DNA of 64,000 nt. Source: Didemnitutus sp041906465 (lineage in GTDB: Bacteria > Verrucomicrobiota > Verrucomicrobiia > Opitutales > Opitutaceae). The DNA lies in contig JAYRJE010000015.1 in NCBI GenBank assembly GCA_041906465.1, forward strand, positions 1 through 64,000, in the 5' to 3' direction. The position numbers and the translations under genes were made by a program. Shown in pieces: positions 32,163 through 39,572 of this stretch (the stretch's first letter is position 1; each line of letters begins with the position of its first letter). The notes below the pieces were generated by a model. The model was not told where the DNA came from and did no database searches. It worked only from the letters and a program-made list of their open reading frames with translations.

Positions 32163-32636
32163 ATGACCACCCGCAAACCCGCCAAGCCCGCTGCCAAGAA
32201 GCCCGCCGCCAGGAAAGCCGCGGCTCCGCGCAAGAAGAGCGCCACGCCGCGCGCACCGAAAGCCGCCGCTCCGGCGCCGAAGACGCGAGTTTATCCGCGC
32301 CTCCTCTCTCAGGTGGTGCGCGCCCTCGATGCGAAAAAGGCCGAAGACGTTCAGGTGCTGCACGTCGGCGAGCTGTCGAGCATCACTGATTACTTGATCG
32401 TCGGCACGGCGACCTCCGACCCGCATTTGCGCGCCTTGCGGGTGGAACTCGAGAAGGTGATCGATGCGGAAGGGGCGAAGATCCTCGGCATCGACACGAG
32501 CAAAGGCAGCGGCTGGACGGTCGTCGACGCGTTCGATGTCATGGTGCACCTTTTCACGCCGGAGAATCGCGAGAAATACCGTCTCGAACTCCTCTGGCGG
32601 GACGCGCAGGTGGTCCCGGTGGCGGCCCTGCTTTGA
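32163..32636 (+). CDS. rsfS: ribosomal silencing factor RsfS
   Basis: A 157-residue protein: residues about 45-155 are the RsfS/Iojap domain (QVLHVGELSSITDYLIVGTA, SGWTVVDAFDVMVHLF, YRLELLWRDA), which binds L14 and blocks subunit joining in starvation. The first ~40 residues are a Lys/Ala/Pro-rich extension like histone H1 tails, absent in most homologues and possibly RNA-binding. It is co-transcribed with nadD. Confidence 0.92.
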   Translation: MTTRKPAKPAAKKPAARKAAAPRKKSATPRAPKAAAPAPKTRVYPRLLSQVVRALDAKKAEDVQVLHVGELSSITDYLIVGTATSDPHLRALRVELEKVIDAEGAKILGIDTSKGSGWTVVDAFDVMVHLFTPENREKYRLELLWRDAQVVPVAALL

Positions 32637-32743
32637 CGCCGGCCTTTACGAATCCTTCGCCGGTTTGCCCTTGAGGAGCAGGCTTCGGCGCGCTTGGATG
32701 CGCGCCGCTCGTCAGAGCAGTAAATCATAACCCCGCTGAACAT

Positions 32744-33103
32744 ATGCAAAACCACACACGCTCCACCAAGGGCTTCACGCTCGTCGAAATCATGATCGTC
32801 GTCGTCATCATCGGCCTCCTGGCTGCGATGGCGATTCCGGCGTTCCAGAAGGTCCGCGCTTCGTCGCAAGACAAGGCCGTGACGAACAACCTGCGCCAGC
32901 TGTCGGCCGCGGCTGACCAATACTTCCTGGAAAAGGGCTACAGCACGGTGACGTCCGACGAGCTCGTCGGCACGAACACGACGCAATACATCAAGGCCAT
33001 CGCTCCGGCCGCCAACGAGTCCTACCCGACCGGCGTCACGCAAGGCGTGCCGCTCACCGCGACGGGCATCGCCGGCCAGCGCACGGTCACTTACAGCAAC
33101 TAA
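32744..33103 (+). CDS. type IV pilin-like protein
   Basis: A 119-residue prepilin. The leader MQNHTRSTKG is cut before Phe; FTLVEIMIVVVIIGLLAAMA is the conserved N-terminal helix with Glu5 of the mature protein. The mature chain is about 109 residues, short for a major pilin and Ser/Thr-rich at the end (GVTQGVPLTATGIAGQRTVT). It has no Cys pair. An intrinsic terminator follows directly, then a glycosyltransferase locus, so the pilin may be a glycosylation target (inference). Confidence 0.88.
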   Translation: MQNHTRSTKGFTLVEIMIVVVIIGLLAAMAIPAFQKVRASSQDKAVTNNLRQLSAAADQYFLEKGYSTVTSDELVGTNTTQYIKAIAPAANESYPTGVTQGVPLTATGIAGQRTVTYSN

Positions 33104-33132
33104 ACCGCTGTTTTAAGGTTCCGGCATTGCCA

Positions 33133-33161
33133 GCCGTCCCGTTTTCGTGGACGGCTTTTTT
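33133..33161 (+). terminator. intrinsic terminator of the pilin gene
   Basis: GCCGTCC (33133-33139) and GGACGGC (33149-33155) form a perfect stem, followed by a T run 33156-33161. The next gene's ATG (33162) starts directly after the T run. Confidence 0.85.
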
Positions 33162-35039
33162 ATGCCCATGCTGAGGCTCGTTTTACGTAACCAGCTCTTC
33201 TGGCTCCTGCTCGGGCTGGGCCTCTCCACTCTCGTCGTCGGGCGTTTCGTGCTGACGACTGAGCAGGCGATCCTGTTGGTCTCGCGCGCGGGTTATTGGG
33301 TCATGCTCGGCGCCTTTGCCTGCTTCGTCGCCGCGGTCTGGAAAGTCGCGCGCCGCGGTCTGACCGGCTGGAAGCCGGACCGGGCCGACGCGGGTGCGCT
33401 CGCCCTCGTGCTCGGGTGCAGCCTGCTGTGGTCGGCGCACGAGAAGCATGGCTTCAAGATCCTCGCTGACGAGGTGCTGCTGCTCGGCACGTCAATGGGC
33501 ATCCACTACGATCGCGAGATCGGCTACCCCGCTCGCGCGAGCGACGCGACCGGTCCGCTGCTGCTCAGCCTCAAGGTTGTCGACAAGCGGCCGTTCTTTT
33601 TCCCGTTCGTGGTCGCGCTCGTGCACGACCTCACCGGCTATCGGCCGACGAATCCGTTTTGGGTCAACACCGTCCTCGCGACCGTTTTCCTCGGCCTCGT
33701 CTACGGCCTCGGCTGGCAACTCGGGCGCTCGCGCTGGGCGGGTGCGTTGCTCGTGCTCCTCTTCGCGGGATTGCCGCTCGCCGCGCAGCAATCGGCGGGC
33801 GGCGGCTTCGAGCTGCTCAATCTCGTGATGATTCTCGTCGTGCTGCTCGCCGCGCGCCGTTACGCGCGCGAGCCCGATGGCGATTCGCTCGAACTGCTCT
33901 GCCTCGCCGCGGTGCTGCTGGCGCTCACGCGCTACGAGTCGGTGCTGTTCATCTTCCCGGTGGCCGCGCTCGTGCTCTGGGGCTGGTGGCGCGCCGGGCG
34001 CGTGATTCTGACCTGGCCCGTGTTGCTCGCGCCGGTGTTTCTGCTGCCCTACGTGCTTCAAAACCGCGTCTTCGCCGCGAATCCCGCCACGTGGGAACTC
34101 GGCAGCAAGGGTGCCAGCGAGGTCTTCGCGCTGCACTATGTGCCGGATAACCTCGGTCACGCGCTCGCGTTCTTCTTCGACCGCACCGGTTATCAGGCCA
34201 ACTCGGTCTATTTCGCCGCGCTTGGCCTGCTCGCACTGCCGTTTTTGCTGCTGCTCACGATTCGCACGCTGCGCACCTCGCGCGACGACGCGACGAGCCC
34301 CGCCGATGTCGGCAGCGCCTTCGTCGTGCTCGGCCTCTTGGGCGTCGGCGTGCTGCTCATGCTGTATTTCTGGGGCCAGTTCGATCACCCCGTGATCCGG
34401 CGCCTGAGCCTGCCGGTGCATGTGTTGTTCGGCGTCGCGATCGTCACCGTCGGCGCGCGGCTGCTGCGCACGGTGCGCGGCTGGCAATGGGCGACGGCCG
34501 GCGCGGTGGGCGCGCTGATTTTCCAAAGCCTGCCCATGATGGCGCAACGCGCCTACGAATGGGACTACACGCCTGGCATCGAGATGGCCTGGCGCGAGGA
34601 GTTTTTGAAAAAATTCCCGGCGCGCGACTACCTGTTCATCGATCAGGATTCCACGTTTTGGATCACGCAGCGCATGCCCGCCACGCCGATCAAGCAGGCG
34701 ACGGAGCGCAAGGAGGGCCTCGCTTATCACCTGCGCAACCACAGCTTCTCGGCGATGTATGTCTTCCAGCGCTTCAAGGTCGATCCCGACACCGGTGCGC
34801 TGACGCTCGAGGCGGCGGACGATGTCGGACCGGATTTCGAGCTCGAGCCGGTTGTGGAAAAACGCATCGCCACGCTGCACCTCGCACGGATCAGCCGCGT
34901 CACCGCGATCCATGACCAAGGCAAGGTCGTCGCCCGCGCCGGCCTTGCACCCACCGCACCCGGTCCGGCGCGCACCCCCGAGGAGTTGGAGAAGGCGAAG
35001 GCGCAATACATCGAAAAGTGGATCAAACAATTGCCGTGA
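33162..35039 (+). CDS. GT-C-type membrane glycosyltransferase (first paralogue)
   Basis: A 625-residue integral membrane protein with about 11-12 hydrophobic segments and a soluble C-terminal part. GT-C features include HGFKILADEVLLLG, with the acidic pair in the first outside loop, VVDKRPFFFPFVVALVHDLT, TRYESVLFIFP and YFWGQFDHPVIRRLSLP. These are shared, in order, with the next gene. Such enzymes transfer sugars from a polyprenyl-phosphate carrier outside the inner membrane. The start at 33162 leaves no room for an independent promoter or ribosome binding site after the pilin terminator, so a later start or expression by readthrough is possible. Acceptor unknown. Confidence 0.7.
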   Translation: MPMLRLVLRNQLFWLLLGLGLSTLVVGRFVLTTEQAILLVSRAGYWVMLGAFACFVAAVWKVARRGLTGWKPDRADAGALALVLGCSLLWSAHEKHGFKILADEVLLLGTSMGIHYDREIGYPARASDATGPLLLSLKVVDKRPFFFPFVVALVHDLTGYRPTNPFWVNTVLATVFLGLVYGLGWQLGRSRWAGALLVLLFAGLPLAAQQSAGGGFELLNLVMILVVLLAARRYAREPDGDSLELLCLAAVLLALTRYESVLFIFPVAALVLWGWWRAGRVILTWPVLLAPVFLLPYVLQNRVFAANPATWELGSKGASEVFALHYVPDNLGHALAFFFDRTGYQANSVYFAALGLLALPFLLLLTIRTLRTSRDDATSPADVGSAFVVLGLLGVGVLLMLYFWGQFDHPVIRRLSLPVHVLFGVAIVTVGARLLRTVRGWQWATAGAVGALIFQSLPMMAQRAYEWDYTPGIEMAWREEFLKKFPARDYLFIDQDSTFWITQRMPATPIKQATERKEGLAYHLRNHSFSAMYVFQRFKVDPDTGALTLEAADDVGPDFELEPVVEKRIATLHLARISRVTAIHDQGKVVARAGLAPTAPGPARTPEELEKAKAQYIEKWIKQLP

Positions 35040-36865
35040 GTCCCGCGCGCGCCGGCGGTCAGTCCGGCCCGTCGCGTCCCGATGCCGGCGCCCGCTTCCC
35101 GGTGCGCCTGCTGCTCTTCGGCGTCGTGGCGGTCGCATCGGTTTACTTTGGCTTCGTTGCTCCCAGCGTGGCGACTGCCGGGCGCCTCGTGCAGCACTAC
35201 GCCTACTACGCGATGGCGGCGACGTTTGCGTGGGCCGTGCTCGCCTGGGCGCGGCTCGCGCCCACGTGGTGGCGCGAGCAGTCGCGACTCACCCGCCGGG
35301 AACTGGGCACGCTCCTCGGCCTCATCGGTGGGCTGACGCTCATCGCCGTCCTCACGACGCCCTACACCTACAAAATCCTCTACGACGAGTTCGTGCTCCA
35401 ATCCACCGCGCGCAACCTGCACGAGATTCGCGAAGTCGGCGCCATCACGCGCGGCTACGAAGTCGACGGCGTGTTTCGCGGCGTCAGCTCCTACCTCGAT
35501 AAGCGCCCGATCTTTTTCGCGTTCCTCGTCTCGCTCCTGCACGACGCGACGGGCTACCGCGAGGCCAATGCCTTCGCGCTGAACACCGCGCTGCTGCCGG
35601 TCATTCTCGGACTTGTCTATTTGCTCGCGCGTCGGCTCGTCAGCCACGCCGCCGCGTGCGTGGCGGTCGTGAGCTTCGGGGCGTTTCCGCTGCTCGCCTA
35701 TAACGCGACCGGCGCAGGCATGGAGATGGTCAACCTGGCGATGCTGCTCCTCACGATCCTGTTTGCGGCATTCTACCTCGACGCGCCCGACGAGCCGCGT
35801 CTTGCGGCGTTGATCTTGAGTGCGGTGCTGCTCGCGCAATCGCGCTACGAATCGGCGCTCTACATCGCGCCGACGGCGCTCGTCGTGCTCGAAGGCTGGC
35901 GGCGGAGCGGTCGCGCCGTCCTGCCGGCCGCGGCGATTCTCGCGCCGGCGCTGCTCGTGCCTTACGCGCTCCACAACGTCTATCTCTCCGGCACGCCGAG
36001 CCTGTGGGAGCTGCGGCCGGGTGAGGAGCATCGCTTCGCGCTGCGCTTTGGCGTGAACAACCTGCAGCACGCGTTCCGGTTCTTCTTCGATTTCTCCGGC
36101 ATCATGCTGAATTCCTGGTGGCTCGCCGTGGCCGGAATGCCCGCGCTCGTTTGGTGCGTCGTGCAACTGCTCCGTCGCTGGCGCCGCGCCGCCACGATGC
36201 CGGCCTCGGTGGCCGCCACTTTGGTTTTCGGCGGGGCAATTTGCGGCGGTCTCGGGCTGCTGATGTTCTATTATTGGGGCGAACTCGACGATCCGATCGT
36301 TGCGCGCCTGAGTCTGCCGTTTTGCGCGCTGCTCGCGCTCGCGCTGGCGTGGACCATCGATCGCGTGCCGGCGCGCGGACGCCGGCTTGCCCTGATCTTC
36401 GGCGTGGGCGGCGCCGCGGTGGCCTACGCCACGACGGGCTTGAAGGCGAACGCCACGCACTGGCAGCTCAACGTCTTGATGCGTGAGATCGAGTGGGAGG
36501 CGGAAACGATCGATGCGCTCCCGCCCGCGCGCCGGCTCGTCATCACCAACAAGTCGTCGCTTTACTGGACCGTGCGCGAAATGCCCTCGGTGCAAATCCC
36601 GCGCGCCCGCTGGCGCGCCGCGCACGTGAAATTCCATCTCGATCACCACTCGTTCGACGAAGTCATCGTCTGTCAGGGACTGCGTGCCGTGGGCCCCGAG
36701 GGCGGTTTTCAAATCGATCCGCTCGACCGCCTGCCGGAGTCGTTCGTGCTCGAGCCGATCGTCGAGCGCCGCTGGGCCGGACGCATCGCGCGCCTCAGCC
36801 GTGTCGTCGAGATTCGGCTCGCGCCGACCGTGCGGCGCGGTGAGATGGGGCCCTTCCCGCCATGA
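35018..36865 (+). CDS. GT-C-type membrane glycosyltransferase (second paralogue)
   Basis: A 615-residue membrane protein, paralogue of the preceding gene. Shared stations are YTYKILYDEFVLQSTARN, DKRPIFFAFLVSLLHDATGY, AQSRYESALYI, FFFDFSGIMLNSWW and YYWGELDDPIVARLSLP. The start used is the GTG at 35018; an in-frame GTG at 35036 would give the 4-bp GTGA overlap seen elsewhere in this operon. Overlap with both neighbours shows co-translation. The pair probably arose by tandem duplication and may add two different sugars. Confidence 0.72.
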   Translation: MDQTIAVSPARAGGQSGPSRPDAGARFPVRLLLFGVVAVASVYFGFVAPSVATAGRLVQHYAYYAMAATFAWAVLAWARLAPTWWREQSRLTRRELGTLLGLIGGLTLIAVLTTPYTYKILYDEFVLQSTARNLHEIREVGAITRGYEVDGVFRGVSSYLDKRPIFFAFLVSLLHDATGYREANAFALNTALLPVILGLVYLLARRLVSHAAACVAVVSFGAFPLLAYNATGAGMEMVNLAMLLLTILFAAFYLDAPDEPRLAALILSAVLLAQSRYESALYIAPTALVVLEGWRRSGRAVLPAAAILAPALLVPYALHNVYLSGTPSLWELRPGEEHRFALRFGVNNLQHAFRFFFDFSGIMLNSWWLAVAGMPALVWCVVQLLRRWRRAATMPASVAATLVFGGAICGGLGLLMFYYWGELDDPIVARLSLPFCALLALALAWTIDRVPARGRRLALIFGVGGAAVAYATTGLKANATHWQLNVLMREIEWEAETIDALPPARRLVITNKSSLYWTVREMPSVQIPRARWRAAHVKFHLDHHSFDEVIVCQGLRAVGPEGGFQIDPLDRLPESFVLEPIVERRWAGRIARLSRVVEIRLAPTVRRGEMGPFPP

Positions 36866-38331
36866 CCACAGCCGCGCCGCCGTCGGGTTCCCTGCAGTCG
36901 CATTTCGATTGGGTTGCCACCCATGACGCGGGCGCGCGCGCCGTGCAGGGCGGCTTTCACGCGCAGCTCCGCGCGCACTTCCAGCACCACATCCCCGAGG
37001 GCGAGCGCGTGCTCGAGCTCGGCTGCGGCGCCGGCGATCTGCTCGCCGCCCTGCGGCCCTCGCGCGGACTCGGCGTCGATTTCAGCGCCGCGATGATCGA
37101 CAAGGCGCGCACGCGCCACGGGGCGCAGGCGGGCTTGGAGTTCCGCGTGCTCGACGTCGATGCCGCGGAGTGGGACGAGCCGTTCGATCACATCATCCTC
37201 GATTACCTCACGGGTTACCTGCCGGACATCCAGCGCGTGCTCGAGCGGCTGCGCGCCGCTGCGCACCCGCGCACCCGGTTGCACCTGACCTCGCTCAACA
37301 CGCCGTGGCGCGGTCCGCTGCGCGTCGCCACTGCCGTCGGCGCCGTCATGCCGCAGCCGCCGAGCGCCTGGCTCGCGCACGGCGATCTGATCAACCTGCT
37401 CGAGCTCGCGGGCTGGGACGTCGTGCGTTTCGAGCGGCTCCAGCTGCTGCCGTTCAATCTTCCTTTGCTCTCCGGTTTCTTCAATCGCACGCTCGTGCGC
37501 CTGCCGTTCTTCCGCCACTTCGGCATCACGCTCGCGCTCACGGCGCGGCCCCGCCGGGCCCCGCGGCTCGAGGGCGAAATTTCCTGTTCGGTCATCGTCC
37601 CGGCCCGCAACGAATCGGGCAACATCCGCGCCGCACTCGAGCGCATCCCGGTGCTCGGCCGGCGCACGGAGGTGATCTTCGTCGAAGGCCACAGCAAGGA
37701 TGACACGTGGGCGGCCATCCAACGCGAGTGCGCCGCCTACTGCGGTCCGCATGCGGTGCGGTTCATCCAGCAGCCCGGCAAGGGCAAGTGGGACGCGGTT
37801 CACGCCGGCTTCGCGATCGCGCGCGGCGACGTGCTCGTCATCCAGGACGCTGACTTGACCGCGCCGCCGGAAGAGCTGCCGAAGTTTTTTGCCGCCATCA
37901 CGAACGGCACGGCGGAATTCGCGAACGGCAGCCGCCTGGTTTATCCGATGGAAGACCGCGCGATGCGCTTCCTGAATTTTCTCGGCAACAAATTCTTCGC
38001 GCTGTCGCTCTCGTTCGTGCTCGGGCAGGCGGTGAAGGACAGCTTGTGCGGCACCAAAATGCTGCTGCGTTCCGATTACGAGCGCGTGCTGCGGCGCATC
38101 GCGCCCTTCGGCGACTTTGATCCGTTCGGCGATTTCAATCTCCTCTTCGGTTCGGCGCTGCTCGATCTGCATATCCGCGACGTGCCGGTGCGCTACAAGG
38201 ACCGCACCTACGGCGAGACCAACATCTCGCGTTTCCGCCACGGAGCGCTGCTTTTTCGCATGACGTGGTTCGGTCTGTGGCGGCTGCGCTGTTACCCGTC
38301 GGTCGCCTCGCGTCGCCCGCCGCAGGTATGA
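36862..38331 (+). CDS. SAM methyltransferase-GT2 glycosyltransferase fusion
   Basis: A 489-residue two-enzyme protein. Residues about 1-215 form a class I SAM methyltransferase (RVLELGCGAGDLLAALRPS, FDHIILDYLTGYLPD). From about 233 a GT2 domain of the dolichyl-phosphate mannose synthase type begins: CSVIVPARNESGNIRAALER, VIQDADLTAPPEELPKFF (donor and metal site), SRLVYPMEDRAMRF and KDSLCGTKMLLRSDYERVL. No C-terminal membrane helices follow. It overlaps both neighbours by ATGA. The GT2 half probably loads a sugar on undecaprenyl phosphate for the GT-C enzymes of this operon; what the methyltransferase half methylates is unknown. Confidence 0.85.
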   Translation: MTTAAPPSGSLQSHFDWVATHDAGARAVQGGFHAQLRAHFQHHIPEGERVLELGCGAGDLLAALRPSRGLGVDFSAAMIDKARTRHGAQAGLEFRVLDVDAAEWDEPFDHIILDYLTGYLPDIQRVLERLRAAAHPRTRLHLTSLNTPWRGPLRVATAVGAVMPQPPSAWLAHGDLINLLELAGWDVVRFERLQLLPFNLPLLSGFFNRTLVRLPFFRHFGITLALTARPRRAPRLEGEISCSVIVPARNESGNIRAALERIPVLGRRTEVIFVEGHSKDDTWAAIQRECAAYCGPHAVRFIQQPGKGKWDAVHAGFAIARGDVLVIQDADLTAPPEELPKFFAAITNGTAEFANGSRLVYPMEDRAMRFLNFLGNKFFALSLSFVLGQAVKDSLCGTKMLLRSDYERVLRRIAPFGDFDPFGDFNLLFGSALLDLHIRDVPVRYKDRTYGETNISRFRHGALLFRMTWFGLWRLRCYPSVASRRPPQV

Positions 38332-39572
38332 GTGTGGATCGCCAACGCTGGCGCTGGAGCGTGGGCTGTTTGGCGGCGCTGATCGGCGTGTTCCTGGTGC
38401 TGGTGCTCAACGAGACCTGGTGGGCGCACCTCGGCGTGTTTCACCTGCGGCCGTATTTTGCGGACACGGTGGCGATCCTCGCCGCCGGGCAGGCGCAGGA
38501 GGCGGGGCGCGACGTTTTTTTGGGCAATCCGTTCGACCCGTTCGGCCGGCCGCATGTTTATGGCGCGTGGTGGCTGGTTACGGGCCCGCTCGGTCTCGTC
38601 GTGCGTGACGCGTGGTGGTTGGGCGCGGCGCTGGGTCTCCTGTTTGCCGCCACGGCGCTGGTGTTGATGGCGCCGCGGACGGCGCGCGAAGCCGGGTTCG
38701 CTTTCCTGCTGCTGGCGTCGCCGCCGGTGCTGCTCGGCATCGAACGCGCGAACAACGACCTCGTGATTTTCCTGCTGCTCGCGCTCGCGGCGGCGGGATT
38801 GGCGCGGTCGCGCTTCGCCGCGGGTGCGAGTGGCGTGCTGACACTGGTTATCGCGGCGGTGCTCAAGTTCTACCCGCTGGCCGCGCTCGGCGCCGTGCTG
38901 GTGCGCCGCGAGCGGCTGCCCCGGCTGGCATTGACGCTGATCGTCGCGGTGGCGTTGTTTGCGGCACTGTGGTGGATGCAGCGCGAAGCCTTTTTCCGTG
39001 CGCTCGCCGTGATGCCCCGGCCGGACACGCTCTACGCCTACGGTGTTCGCGTGTGGTCGATCTCGTGGGCCAGTGCCGAGGGCGCGCGACTCTGGCTGGC
39101 GGGCGGTGTGCTGTTGGGAATGGCCGGTGCAGGGTGGCTGCTGTGGCCGGTGCGTGCGGCGATCCCGCGAGCGTTGCCGGAGGAAGGCGTGATCGTCACG
39201 GCCGCAGTGGCCGGCGGTGCTTGCTGGCTGTTTTGTTATGTGGCGAACACCAACTACGCTTACCGCGCCGTGCTGCTGCTGTTGGTGGCGCCGCTCTGGC
39301 TGCAACTCGCGCGCAGCGCAGACACCGCGGTGCGCGCGCTGGGATGGAGGGCGTGCGTGCTGTTGCCCGTGACCTTGTGGAGCGCGCTGCCGAAGTATCA
39401 CGCAATTGAATCGCTGCGCGCCCAAGGCGGCACCTCGGTTCCGCTCCGCGGTGTCGTGCTGGCGGTGTGCGGACTCGAGCAGGGGCTGGTCCTGGCCACC
39501 AGCGCGCTGCTGCTCGTCGCGCTGGGAGCATGGGCCTGGCGCCGCGTCGACTCGCTGAAAACGCTTGGCTGA
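38328..39572 (+). CDS. GT87-like membrane glycosyltransferase
   Basis: A 414-residue membrane protein with about ten hydrophobic segments, resembling GT87 (DUF2029) mannosyltransferases: HLRPYFADTVAILAAGQAQE with Asp in the first outside loop, NPFDPFGRPHVYG, LLGIERANNDLVIFLLLALA and VLKFYPLAALGAVLVRRER. The ATG at 38328 overlaps the previous stop as ATGA. It presumably uses a polyprenyl-phosphate sugar made by a GT2 enzyme of this locus. Specificity unknown. Confidence 0.72.
   Translation: MSVDRQRWRWSVGCLAALIGVFLVLVLNETWWAHLGVFHLRPYFADTVAILAAGQAQEAGRDVFLGNPFDPFGRPHVYGAWWLVTGPLGLVVRDAWWLGAALGLLFAATALVLMAPRTAREAGFAFLLLASPPVLLGIERANNDLVIFLLLALAAAGLARSRFAAGASGVLTLVIAAVLKFYPLAALGAVLVRRERLPRLALTLIVAVALFAALWWMQREAFFRALAVMPRPDTLYAYGVRVWSISWASAEGARLWLAGGVLLGMAGAGWLLWPVRAAIPRALPEEGVIVTAAVAGGACWLFCYVANTNYAYRAVLLLLVAPLWLQLARSADTAVRALGWRACVLLPVTLWSALPKYHAIESLRAQGGTSVPLRGVVLAVCGLEQGLVLATSALLLVALGAWAWRRVDSLKTLG

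Noticed and set aside
29777..32245. 822-codon open frame on the minus strand
   Set aside because: It is antisense to the USP, antiporter and nadD genes, all recognisable families. Its product is Arg/Gln/His-rich low complexity, typical of shadow frames in high-GC DNA.
34727..36712. 661-codon minus-strand open frame, with similar ones at 33492-35138, 36709-38241, 38292-39941 and 39874-41784
   Set aside because: All are antisense to the GT-C and GT2 genes and composed of Arg/His/Glu/Gln-rich sequence. They reflect GC-rich codon bias.
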